Shown one piece after another: positions 14,811 through 22,356 of a DNA stretch of 24,017 nucleotides. A program made the position numbers and the translations under genes. How positions within the stretch are numbered: the stretch's first letter is position 1; the number at the start of each line of letters is the position of its first letter. The notes beneath the pieces were generated by a model that ran no database searches, had not been told where the DNA came from, and was given only the letters and a program-made list of their open reading frames with translations. The stretch comes from a virus: positions 1-24,017 of the IMG/VR virus record IMGVR_UViG_3300042445_001050; one strand, 5' to 3'.

Positions 14811-16082
14811 ATGGCTGATAAAGAAAAATCAATTATTGAACGCGCTTTGTTGGATGTTAAAAGAATCCAAGAGACGTTGAATGCCAACACAAAAGAAATA
14901 CTTCGTAGCGTAGCTAAAGAAGAAATTGATGGTATTGTGAAAGAATCCTTAATGGATGAAGACTACATGGAAGAGGATGTTGATGCTAATTTGACTGAAG
15001 ATGAAAATTTAGAAGAGGTTGAATTAGAAGACGAATCTGAAGATGAAGAAAATGAAGAAGAATTTGAAATCGAAGATGAGGATGAGTCTGAAGAAGATGA
15101 GTCTGAAGAAGAAGGTGAAGAATTCGGAGGTGAAGAAGAGGATGAAGAAGAGGACGAAATCGGAATGGCACCAGTAGGTGACGAATTAGATACGGATTCT
15201 GACGAGGAAGATGGTTTCTCAGATGATGATGATGATTTTGAAATTGATATGACAACCGCTTCTGATGATGAAGTTATTGCTGTTTACAAAAAATTGACAG
15301 GTGATGATGAAATCAAAATCGTTTTTGATAAAGATGAAGATACTTTAGAAATCGATGTTGAGGAACCAGGTCAATTTATTGTTAAAAATGTTTCAAAAAC
15401 TGATGGTTCTGAAGAAATGGAATCTGATGTTGATGATGTTGATTCTTTGGAAGAATCTGATTTAATGTATGAAATCGAAATCGATGAGGATTACATGGAA
15501 GAAGAAACTATGGAAGAAGAAGAAACTATGGATGAGGTTGCTAGAACTAAAGGTGCTTTTGCATTACCTAAAGCTATGGGTGCTAAAAATCCAGTGGCTG
15601 ACAAGTATAACCCAGCTGGTGAACACATTCAAGAATCTAAACAAACTAAACAAGCATTAACTGAAGCTGAAAATAAGTATAAAACTTTGTTAGCGGAGTC
15701 TAAAGAACTTAAGACAAAAAATGAAGAATATAAAGAAGCTCTTAAGAATTTCAGAACTATGTTAGCTGAGACAGTTGTTTTCAATTCCAACTTAACTTAT
15801 GTAACTAAGTTGTTCATGGAACATTCTACTACTAAAGAAGAAAAACAAAATATCTTAAAAAGATTTGATGAAGAAGTAACTACAATTAAAGAATCTAAGA
15901 GACTTTATAAAACTATCGCTAATGAGTTATCATCAAAAACTCCAATTAAAGAGTCAGTTGAGAAAACATTAGTTAAAGAAGCTGCTTCTGGAACATCAAA
16001 ACAAATTCACGAATCTACAGCATATGTAGATAAAGAGACTCAAAGAATCATGGATTTAATGAAAAGAGTCGAAAATAGATAA
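14811..16082 (+). CDS. Prohead core scaffold protein (T4 gp22-like)
   Basis: Internal scaffold around which the capsid assembles; it is later degraded by the prohead protease. 423 aa. Residues about 45-160 are extremely acidic (long Glu/Asp runs), probably disordered. Residues 290-400 form a helical/coiled-coil region (ALTEAENKYKTLLAESKELK and the following stretch), typical of gp22-like cores. It lies directly between protease and MCP genes, as in T4. It is longer than T4 gp22 (about 269 aa), mainly because of the acidic insertion. The A/T-only leader suits strong expression. Confidence 0.85.
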   Translation: MADKEKSIIERALLDVKRIQETLNANTKEILRSVAKEEIDGIVKESLMDEDYMEEDVDANLTEDENLEEVELEDESEDEENEEEFEIEDEDESEEDESEEEGEEFGGEEEDEEEDEIGMAPVGDELDTDSDEEDGFSDDDDDFEIDMTTASDDEVIAVYKKLTGDDEIKIVFDKDEDTLEIDVEEPGQFIVKNVSKTDGSEEMESDVDDVDSLEESDLMYEIEIDEDYMEEETMEEEETMDEVARTKGAFALPKAMGAKNPVADKYNPAGEHIQESKQTKQALTEAENKYKTLLAESKELKTKNEEYKEALKNFRTMLAETVVFNSNLTYVTKLFMEHSTTKEEKQNILKRFDEEVTTIKESKRLYKTIANELSSKTPIKESVEKTLVKEAASGTSKQIHESTAYVDKETQRIMDLMKRVENR

Positions 16083-16116
16083 TAAATAATAATAAATAAA
16101 AATAAAATAATAAATT

Positions 16117-17919
16117 ATGTCACAATTATTAAACTCAGGATTGGTTGGAAATATCGGTTTGAACCATATGAAAGCTATCCGTCAACAAGTACAATCTAAA
16201 TGGGAATCTTTAGGATTCTTAGAAGGATTAAAAGGACACGTTAAAGAAAACGTTGCTCAGTTATTCGAAAACCAAGCTGGTACATTATTAACTGAATCTA
16301 CAACTACTACTTCTTCTGGTTCTTTCGAAACAGTAGTATTCCCTATCGTTAGACGTGTATTCTCTAAATTATTAGCTAATGACGTTGTTTCTGTACAAGC
16401 AATGAATATGCCAATTGGTAAATTATTCTTCTTCGTACCTCAAACATCTTCAAGAGTTGATTCTGCTGGTAATGCTGGTGACCCATATGCTAACCCAATT
16501 TATTCTGCACACACTGGTATGGCTGCTCAAGGTCTTCCTTCATGTGTAGTTGGTGTTAACTGTGTTGTTACTCCATACTTAGCTAAAAACTTATATGATA
16601 TCTATTACAATGATGGTTTATTTGATAACTCTAAAGGAGAAATCACTATCAGCGTTGGAACTGGATTCTTTACAACTTTAGGAACTAACGGTGCTTATAC
16701 TGATTTAGCTTCTAACACTAAAATTTCTGCTTTAGCTACTGCTACTGATGGTTCTTTAAGAAGTGCTATCGTTAAAATGTCAGGATTCTCTTCTGTTAAT
16801 CCAGGTAAATTAACTGGTCCAGATGGAAACGAACAAGATACTGAAGCTTTCTTAGCGTCTTTAAAAATCGTTAACGGTGCTACTGCATTAATCGACCAAG
16901 ATAATGATACTGTAATCGCTGCTAACGCTGAAGTACCTTTCAGATTAGTAACTCAACGTTACGGAAAAGGAATTGTAGATAAAAACTCTGTATCTGATGC
17001 AAACGGTGTTATCTACTTAGAATTAGATTTAACTCACCCAATCAAACAAGGTGGTACTGCTACTTATGATGGTTATGTTGGTGTTGATGCTGCTGATGCT
17101 GCAATGTCTGCTTTAACTGTATCTAACTTCTCTTTCTCTTGGGCTTCTTATGCTTCTTTAGAATTAGAAACTGAATTAGGTGAAGTATCTTTCAAAATGG
17201 ACGAAGTTGTTGTTTCTGTTGAAGAAAGAAAATTAAGAGCTACTTGGTCTCCAGAATTAGCACAAGATGTTAGTGCATTCCACAATATCGATGCTGAAGC
17301 TGAATTAACAGCTATGTTATCTGAGCAAGTTGCTGCTGAAATTGACCGTGAAATCTTAAGAGACTTACGTAAAGGTGCTGCTTGGCAATTACGTTGGGAC
17401 TTCAACGGATGGAGAAAAATTACTTCTGTTGCTGTACCTTATACTCAAAAAGACTGGAATCAAACTTTGATTACTAAAATCAACCAAATTTCAGCTCAAA
17501 TCCACAAATCTACTTTAAGAGGTGGTGCTAACTTTATCGTGGTTTCTTCTGAAATCTCTGCTATCTTTGATGATTTAGAATACTTCCACGTATCTGATGC
17601 TAACCCAGAGCAAGACCAATACAACATGGGTATTGAAAGAATCGGTTCTTTAAGCGGACGTTACCAAGTGTACCGTGACCCTTATGCACCAGCTTACTCT
17701 ATCATCATTGGTCACAAAGGAAAATCATTGTTAGACACTGGTTATATCTACGCACCTTACGTGCCAATGCAATTAACCCCTACAATGTACAATCCGTTCA
17801 ACTTCGCACCTGTTAAGGGAATTATGACGAGATACGCTAAAAAGCTTGTGAATAATCGCTTCTATGGAGCTGTTAGAGTTGATGGTGTTCAAACATTTAA
17901 CATTTCTGAATTAAGATAA
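16117..17919 (+). CDS. Major capsid protein (T4 gp23-like)
   Basis: Forms the icosahedral shell. 600 aa, longer than T4 gp23 (521). The gp23-type core is clear: MPIGKLFFFVPQ (98-109), LGEVSFKMDEVVVSVEERKL (354-373), LAQDVSAFHNIDAEAELTAM (381-400), and a C-terminus with YIYAPYVPMQLTPTMYNPF and GIMTRYAKKLVNNRFYG. The N-terminal 60 residues are probably removed by the prohead protease: ...LLTE60-STTTT fits the T4 rule of cutting after Glu two residues past a Leu or Ile. The region about 165-330 is probably the inserted domain. Codon use differs from neighbours, with many TTC, AAC and ATC codons, consistent with very high expression. A strong terminator follows. Confidence 0.96.
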   Translation: MSQLLNSGLVGNIGLNHMKAIRQQVQSKWESLGFLEGLKGHVKENVAQLFENQAGTLLTESTTTTSSGSFETVVFPIVRRVFSKLLANDVVSVQAMNMPIGKLFFFVPQTSSRVDSAGNAGDPYANPIYSAHTGMAAQGLPSCVVGVNCVVTPYLAKNLYDIYYNDGLFDNSKGEITISVGTGFFTTLGTNGAYTDLASNTKISALATATDGSLRSAIVKMSGFSSVNPGKLTGPDGNEQDTEAFLASLKIVNGATALIDQDNDTVIAANAEVPFRLVTQRYGKGIVDKNSVSDANGVIYLELDLTHPIKQGGTATYDGYVGVDAADAAMSALTVSNFSFSWASYASLELETELGEVSFKMDEVVVSVEERKLRATWSPELAQDVSAFHNIDAEAELTAMLSEQVAAEIDREILRDLRKGAAWQLRWDFNGWRKITSVAVPYTQKDWNQTLITKINQISAQIHKSTLRGGANFIVVSSEISAIFDDLEYFHVSDANPEQDQYNMGIERIGSLSGRYQVYRDPYAPAYSIIIGHKGKSLLDTGYIYAPYVPMQLTPTMYNPFNFAPVKGIMTRYAKKLVNNRFYGAVRVDGVQTFNISELR

Positions 17920-17940
17920 TATCTTAAATATGAATAACTT

Positions 17941-17970
17941 AAAAGGCTAGATTAATTTCTAGCCTTTTTT
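17941..17970 (+). terminator. Rho-independent terminator after MCP
   Basis: An 11-bp stem, AAAAGGCTAGA (17941-17951) with TCTAGCCTTTT (17958-17968), and a T-run to 17970. It closes the protease-scaffold-MCP unit. A degenerate ATATTATT element follows at 17981. Confidence 0.88.
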
Positions 17971-17990
17971 GTTTTTATACATATTATTAA

Positions 17991-18446
17991 ATTTTATGTA
18001 TAAGATTAGGTTTGTTTCATAATGATATTTTGGTTGGTGTAATGACGTTTTCAAAACCTAGGAAATCTTTGGGTTATAATAAAACGGATGATAATTCATA
18101 TGAATTGGTTAGATTTGCTTCTGATAATGTAATAGGTGGGGCTGATAAATTATTAAAATATTTTATAAAGAAACATAAACCAAATAAAATAATTAGTTAT
18201 GCTGATAGAAGATGGAGTCAAGGTGATTTATATCAAAAGTTAGGATTTGATTTCATGGGGACGACAAAACCTAATTATTGGTATACTAAAGATTATAGAA
18301 CAAGGGAACATAGATTTAATTATAGGAAAGATGTTTTGGTTTCAAAGGGGTATAATTCGGATAAAACAGAATTTGAAATAATGAATGAGCTTGGATATGA
18401 AAGAATATGGGATTGCGGTTCATTCAAATTTGAAATGATATTATAA
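17991..18446 (+). pseudogene. Truncated homing-endonuclease-associated protein
   Basis: The frame is open from 17991 to 18446, with translation LCIRLGLFHNDILVGVMTFS..., but has no ATG before Met at 18042; TTG at 18012 is the only usual alternative start. The ATG at 17996 is in another frame and ends after eight codons. From memory of phage proteins, RLGLFHNDILVGVMTF, YELVRFASD, IISYADRRWSQGDLYQKLGF, TKPNYWY and FRKDVL-like blocks with a final MNELGYERIWDCGSFKFE form the GNAT-like C-terminal part of phage homing endonucleases. The nuclease part is missing, so this is probably a remnant of a mobile gene beside the MCP gene. A short functional protein from TTG cannot be excluded. Confidence 0.6.
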
Positions 18447-18452
18447 TAATAT

Positions 18453-18474
18453 GGGATTAATTATTATTAATCCC
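18453..18474. terminator. Hairpin between convergent units
   Basis: GGGATTAAT (18453-18461) and ATTAATCCC (18466-18474) pair over a 4-nt loop. It lies 6 nt past the + strand stop at 18446 and contains the last codons and stop of the minus-strand gene ending at 18467. It may stop transcription from both sides, though neither strand has a clear U-run. Confidence 0.55.
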
Positions 18475-18652
18475 AACTAGTTAATGGTGTGTCTAAATTA
18501 TCTGTTTTTAATTTATCTAATTCAGAATTTAATTCTTCTTGTTCTCTGATATAATTTCTAATTATTCTACCTAAATCCATATCATTTGGATTTTCTTCAG
18601 TTAATTTTTTAATATCTAAATAAGTTTGACTTACTAAATTTTTAATACGCAT
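18467..18652 (-). CDS. Small helical hypothetical protein
   Basis: 61 aa from the ATG at 18652, which follows an A/T-rich leader and the promoter at 18668-18699. A TTG at 18670 is in frame but lies inside the -10 region and is unlikely. The protein is charged and almost entirely helical (RIIRNYIREQEELNSELDKL), a likely short coiled coil that could dimerise. No family is recognised. It is the last minus-strand gene, downstream of the methyltransferase but with its own promoter, so it looks like an independently expressed accessory gene. Confidence 0.65.
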   Translation of the reverse strand: MRIKNLVSQTYLDIKKLTEENPNDMDLGRIIRNYIREQEELNSELDKLKTDNLDTPLTSWD

Positions 18653-18667
18653 AATATTATTTTTTAA

Positions 18668-18699
18668 CAAATATAATATTAATTTATAATAAAGTCAAG
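18668..18699 (-). promoter_or_regulatory. TTGAC-N17-TATATTTG promoter (copy 1)
   Basis: On the minus strand, TTGACT and TATATT are spaced by 17 nt. The downstream box reads TATATTTG (18675-18668), a full match to the Bacteroidota TAnnTTTG -7 element, with TTG upstream at a plausible -33 distance. It matches the element at 19506-19535 at 29 of 30 positions. The ATG is 15 nt downstream of the TATATTTG box. Confidence 0.65.
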
Positions 18700-18716
18700 A
18701 TAGTGTGTGATGTATA

Positions 18717-19499
18717 TTATATATTCTTCCACCATGAATCACTTGAATTTATTTTCATTAATTTTAATTGTAAATTACGTTCTTTTGGTATACAAATTAA
18801 ATTCACACTAACAAATTTATCTTCAAATATGTCTATAGGGTTATGTTTGAAGTTGTTAATATTGAATAACAGGGTTATGTGCCAATAACAATTATAATCG
18901 TTATTTAAAATAAATTCAATCAATGGTTTTGATGATTTTTGTTTATCGTTTTCAACATATAAAATAGGTCTAAATTTTTCAATTGTATTCGTAGCACCAT
19001 TAAGTACGTTTAATTCCATACCTTCAACATCTATTTTTATTAGATTAACATTAATTAATTCTAAATCATCAATTTTTTTTTGTTCTATCCTAATATCACC
19101 TATATTTGATAGTGACACACCACCAAAATTATTAATAGTTTTATAGTCAATATTAGGTAAAAATAAATCATCATTACTTTGACCTAATGCTATATTTTTA
19201 CATTCTACATTAGTTAAATTATTTATAGCAACATTACCACATAATATGTGATATATGTTTGATTGTGGTTCGAATGATAAGACTTTACCATTTGGTCCGA
19301 CTATTTTACTAAATGGTATTGTCATTAAACCTATATTAGCACCGACATCTAATATAGTATCATTTTTAGATATTAAACTATTAATTAATTTTATTTCATC
19401 ATCACAATATTCACCATATTGTGAAATGCTATTACCAATATAATAATCATTTATATTATATATTATTTTACCATATTTAAATTCTGATATTGTATTCAT
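18717..19499 (-). CDS. FkbM-family SAM-dependent methyltransferase
   Basis: 260 aa, a full-length Rossmann-fold methyltransferase of the FkbM (Methyltransf_21) type, usually transferring methyl from SAM to a hydroxyl of a sugar or small molecule. Visible: the lead-in ISQYGEYCDDEIKLI (25-39), SAM motif DVGANIG (51-57), acidic FEPQ (76-79), and the family hallmark IKIDVEGMELNVLNGA (154-169). The C-terminal third is less conserved and would bind the acceptor. It has no signal peptide, so it acts in the cytoplasm. It lies between head and tail genes with its own host-like promoter, suggesting an accessory cargo gene, perhaps modifying host or virion glycans. The substrate cannot be read from the sequence. 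Confidence 0.9.
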   Translation of the reverse strand: MNTISEFKYGKIIYNINDYYIGNSISQYGEYCDDEIKLINSLISKNDTILDVGANIGLMTIPFSKIVGPNGKVLSFEPQSNIYHILCGNVAINNLTNVECKNIALGQSNDDLFLPNIDYKTINNFGGVSLSNIGDIRIEQKKIDDLELINVNLIKIDVEGMELNVLNGATNTIEKFRPILYVENDKQKSSKPLIEFILNNDYNCYWHITLLFNINNFKHNPIDIFEDKFVSVNLICIPKERNLQLKLMKINSSDSWWKNI

Positions 19500-19505
19500 G
19501 CTATT

Positions 19506-19535
19506 AATATAATATTAATTTATAATAAAATCAAG
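19506..19535 (-). promoter_or_regulatory. TTGAT-N17-TATATT promoter (copy 2)
   Basis: Minus-strand TTGATT and TATATT are spaced by 17 nt. The 30-nt stretch differs from the copy at 18670-18699 at one base. Only 6 nt separate TATATT from the methyltransferase ATG, so a usual start point would give a leaderless or nearly leaderless mRNA. Confidence 0.6.
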
Positions 19536-19566
19536 ATTATTTGCAAAACGCATTTTGTATTCCATG

Positions 19567-19734
19567 CTACCATGAATCTGATTCATCTACTTCAGAATCA
19601 CCAGTCATACCTTCACCCAATTCACTTCTAATTTGTTTTGTGGCTGTAATCCACATTTCTAAAGGTTTTTGTATTTTATTCCAATCTTCTGGGTTTTGAG
19701 TTTTTGTACCTAACGCTTTATTTAATAATTCCAT
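19567..19734 (-). CDS. Small acidic hypothetical protein (55 aa)
   Basis: Minus-strand frame from the ATG at 19734 to TAG at 19569-19567. The protein contains MELLNKALGTKTQNPEDW, EMWITATKQIRSELGEG and an acidic end (DSEVDESDSW). It has a clear helix-plus-acidic-tail composition and normal codon use. The frame is open seven codons further up and reads I-N-N-Y-E-Q-G-M, with an ATT (19755-19753) where an ATG would complete a natural start, so translation may begin there or at 19734. It is the last gene of the baseplate-type run before the methyltransferase promoter. Function unknown. Confidence 0.65.
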   Translation of the reverse strand: MELLNKALGTKTQNPEDWNKIQKPLEMWITATKQIRSELGEGMTGDSEVDESDSW

Positions 19735-19761
19735 ACCTTGTTCATAGTTATTAATATTTAT

Positions 19762-19878
19762 TTAGTTGCAGATACATTCTTGTTTAAGATTATCATTATA
19801 TGGATTATTAAGGTTATAATCAACTTGTTGATTAACCATTAAAGTGTTATGTAACTTATTTTTTATAAAATCTCTCAT
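19762..19878 (-). CDS. Very small hypothetical protein (38 aa)
   Basis: Minus-strand ATG at 19878, 4 nt after the stop of the 466-aa gene, to TAA at 19764-19762. The protein starts MRDFIKNKLHNTLM and ends with a Cys-containing tail (ECICN). The tight spacing, the amphipathic N-terminal helix and its place in a packed run of genes favour a real gene, but at this length chance is possible. No family is recognised. Confidence 0.5.
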   Translation of the reverse strand: MRDFIKNKLHNTLMVNQQVDYNLNNPYNDNLKQECICN

Positions 19879-19882
19879 AATA

Positions 19883-21283
19883 CTATCTTAATTCAACTTG
19901 CGATACAATTTCAAAACTAACGGTTTCTTTAATTGTGCTAACTTCTAAATTAGAAACAACTTGTATATCTAAATAATATATATTAGGTATTAAACTTTCT
20001 GTATCTAATAAGAAATAGTTAATATTATTTGCTATTTCTACTTGATGGTAATCTATTACAGTATATTCGTTTCTACCTTCTTTAACGTATAATCTATATT
20101 TAATAGTATCTAACAATTGTTTTTGTTCAATAGTATAAGGTATTCTAGCTGATACTAATACTTTTCTAACATCACCTCTTTTAATTTTTTCATCTCTTTT
20201 TATACCACTAACAGATATAGCGAATGGTTTTGGAGTGTTATCAGAATCATTTAAATTATAATATCTATCAGAATCTTTCATAACGAAAGTTAATTCTATA
20301 TCAGGCCTATTAATACCATTAATCTTTAGATTTTTCCATTTATCATAAAATTGAACATCTTCAAATATATCACTAGTTGTTGGTATATTGATATTAATGG
20401 CGTATACACCTTTTGTTATGTGAATGATTTGGTTTTGATTATAACTTTCAAATACATTTTCATTATTATCAATAATATCAACAGTAGGTAATTCATCTAG
20501 ATTTGTTGGTTGACCACCTACATTAACATAAAGGTATAATTGATTATCTTTATCTAGGAAGAAATTATGTCTATCATCTTTAATATGATTTGAATAAACA
20601 GTTTCAATAAATGGTTCGTAGAATGTATTAGTATATTTTGTAAAGAATCCCACATATTGGTGGTCAAATACTATAGTTTCTTCCAATTCTCTACTATAAG
20701 CAATACCTAACCCATGACTAGTGTTACCAGTTAAAATGCCATTAATATATGAAGTAATATCAATTTCTATATTTTCATTACCATTATCAAAGTGTTGAGT
20801 TCCAATTACAATTGATGTTGGTGAACCTGAGTATACACCATTCCCATTTGTCCATTTAATACCAGTTCTAGCATATATCCAATTAGATGGGTTTGTACTG
20901 TAATTATAATCACCAAAAACTAATATTGGTTCTTCATATTCATAACCAGTACCTTCATCCCATGGCTCATCTATTTTGAATAATACTAAATCGAATGATG
21001 AAGTTCTTTGTTTTGAACCTTGAGTTGTATTTAATAAATCCTTATCAAATGCACCAGTATTTGTCATTCTTAAGGTATGTTTAAGTTTTGATAAATCTGT
21101 GAATGTACCACCATTATATAATGATTTCAATCTATTATAATCGAATGAGAATATAAATCTACTATACGCATTTCTAGTATCATAACCACCATAAAATAAT
21201 TCAGTTATTTCATTTTTAGCAGTATTTATATCGCTATTATATATTAATGTATTGTTCTTGTCGAAATAAGTTCTAATTACCAT
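19883..21283 (-). CDS. Putative tail/baseplate structural protein with DNRLRE-like N-terminal domain
   Basis: 466 aa. Residues about 1-215 resemble the DNRLRE/CBM96-like beta-sandwich found in extracellular and phage adhesion proteins: an opening with NEITELFYGG, SRFIFSFDY in the place of the usual R-x-L-L-K-F strand, FDLVLFKIDEPWDEGTGYEY, and a closing strand with IEIDITSYINGIL. Residues 215-466 look like two or more further beta domains (IPTTSDIFEDVQFYDKWKNL, VSARIPYTIEQKQLL). It is probably a virion surface or baseplate protein. It has its own ATATTTATATATAA element 7 nt upstream. The function is inferred from fold resemblance and from neighbours. Confidence 0.7.
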   Translation of the reverse strand: MVIRTYFDKNNTLIYNSDINTAKNEITELFYGGYDTRNAYSRFIFSFDYNRLKSLYNGGTFTDLSKLKHTLRMTNTGAFDKDLLNTTQGSKQRTSSFDLVLFKIDEPWDEGTGYEYEEPILVFGDYNYSTNPSNWIYARTGIKWTNGNGVYSGSPTSIVIGTQHFDNGNENIEIDITSYINGILTGNTSHGLGIAYSRELEETIVFDHQYVGFFTKYTNTFYEPFIETVYSNHIKDDRHNFFLDKDNQLYLYVNVGGQPTNLDELPTVDIIDNNENVFESYNQNQIIHITKGVYAININIPTTSDIFEDVQFYDKWKNLKINGINRPDIELTFVMKDSDRYYNLNDSDNTPKPFAISVSGIKRDEKIKRGDVRKVLVSARIPYTIEQKQLLDTIKYRLYVKEGRNEYTVIDYHQVEIANNINYFLLDTESLIPNIYYLDIQVVSNLEVSTIKETVSFEIVSQVELR

Positions 21284-21290
21284 TTGCTTT

Positions 21291-21304
21291 TTATATATAA
21301 ATAT
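21291..21304 (-). promoter_or_regulatory. ATATTTATATATAA promoter (minus strand)
   Basis: Read on the minus strand this is the same 14-mer as at 777 and 12847, 7 nt before the ATG at 21283. Finding it in the gene's orientation on the other strand supports a directional function. Confidence 0.6.
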
Positions 21305-21328
21305 TATTAAAGTTAATTAACTTTAATA
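21305..21328 (-). terminator. AT-rich palindrome, possible terminator
   Basis: A perfect 24-nt palindrome centred on GTTAATTAAC, which overlaps the stop codon of the 346-aa gene and abuts the promoter element at 21304. It contains only two G:C pairs and has no T-run after it, so terminator function is doubtful; it may be a binding site. Confidence 0.35.
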
Positions 21329-22353
21329 TTTTGTGATAACATTTCTTTTTTTAATGATTCTTTTTGTGTTATAAATGGTTTTATTAGTTCATTTTCAAGA
21401 ATTGGTGTTGATATACCAAAGTCATTATGATTGTGGCTTAGAAAGGCTGTTTCTAACAATTTAAGATATTGTAATAATATATCACCAAAAACAACTGGAT
21501 GAGCTTCATTTAGTATTCTATTTAATTCTTCATCATCGATGTATGGTGCGGTATTTTCTTTATTGTTAATTTTTGTAAGTGAGAATAATTTCGCTTTTGA
21601 ATTAATACCATTATCATAAGTAATTAAATTTATTTTATTGGCTACAATATTATTAACACTTATTTCTTTTGTGGTTGTTGAACCATTTTCATTACTTATA
21701 TTAAATTTAAAACCATGTTTAATTTGAATATATGCTGGGTTAACATTATTAAATTCTTTAGGGTTATTTTTAACAAATTTACCACCTCTAATTAAAACTT
21801 CAGAAGATTTAAATACAATATCCGCATTATCTCTACCTTTTATTGCGTAATCATAATTATTATCATATTCAGCGTAAACACCTTTTGCTTCTGGTATTTT
21901 TTTTATATCTTCAGATAAAGCTGTAAATGATGTTTTTAATAGTGAATCACTACCAGTAAATAATAAAGGATTTTTTATTGTTAATTCTGAATCACTTAAT
22001 GGTCCAATATAGAATCTATCAGCATAATATGATTCATCATACCCATTAAGTAGGATTAAAACTCTTTGACCTTTTTTAGGTATAATATTATTATTTCTAG
22101 GTAATAATGGTATACAGTTTGGTAATTCTTGTTTTGTGACTTTAAGTCTATCATAATCACTACCGATAATTTTACATTTAATTACATGTGGGTCATTATT
22201 AAATTTTCGTGTTAATGTATCTACAGTTTCATCACCAATATATGATAATGTATCTACAGCTTCAACAGTAGCTATTAATACACCACTTTTAGGTGTTGTA
22301 CCTTTGTTAAAAAACGATGGTAAATTAGTAGAATAATTATTGTTAAAGTACAT
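21313..22353 (-). CDS. Putative baseplate spike/hub protein with OB-fold
   Basis: 346 aa. Residues about 22-125 look like an OB-fold of the gp5/VgrG/gpV kind: GVLIATVEAVDTL, HVIKCKIIGSD, NCIPLLPRNNNIIPKKGQRV, LILLNGYD, FYIGPLSDSE. The C-terminal part has HPVVFGDILLQYLKLLETAF followed by SHNHND, like the segment around the HxH motif in phage baseplate spike proteins. Residues between form beta-rich repeats. It would act in the baseplate centre. It is packed 3 nt from the preceding gene on the minus strand. The assignment rests on motif-level resemblance; T4 gp5-type lysozyme is absent. Confidence 0.65.
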   Translation of the reverse strand: MYFNNNYSTNLPSFFNKGTTPKSGVLIATVEAVDTLSYIGDETVDTLTRKFNNDPHVIKCKIIGSDYDRLKVTKQELPNCIPLLPRNNNIIPKKGQRVLILLNGYDESYYADRFYIGPLSDSELTIKNPLLFTGSDSLLKTSFTALSEDIKKIPEAKGVYAEYDNNYDYAIKGRDNADIVFKSSEVLIRGGKFVKNNPKEFNNVNPAYIQIKHGFKFNISNENGSTTTKEISVNNIVANKINLITYDNGINSKAKLFSLTKINNKENTAPYIDDEELNRILNEAHPVVFGDILLQYLKLLETAFLSHNHNDFGISTPILENELIKPFITQKESLKKEMLSQNIKVN

Positions 22354-22356
22354 TAT

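Noticed and set aside
14986-15255. Minus-strand ORF with many His and Leu
   Set aside because: It is the antisense of the Glu/Asp-rich scaffold segment; its composition is just complemented GAA/GAT repeats.
18703-18888. Plus-strand ORF opposite the methyltransferase end
   Set aside because: Shadow of a strongly supported FkbM-family gene.
19752-19763. ATATTTATTTAG on the plus strand
   Set aside because: Wrong orientation for the minus-strand genes here, and no plus-strand gene follows.
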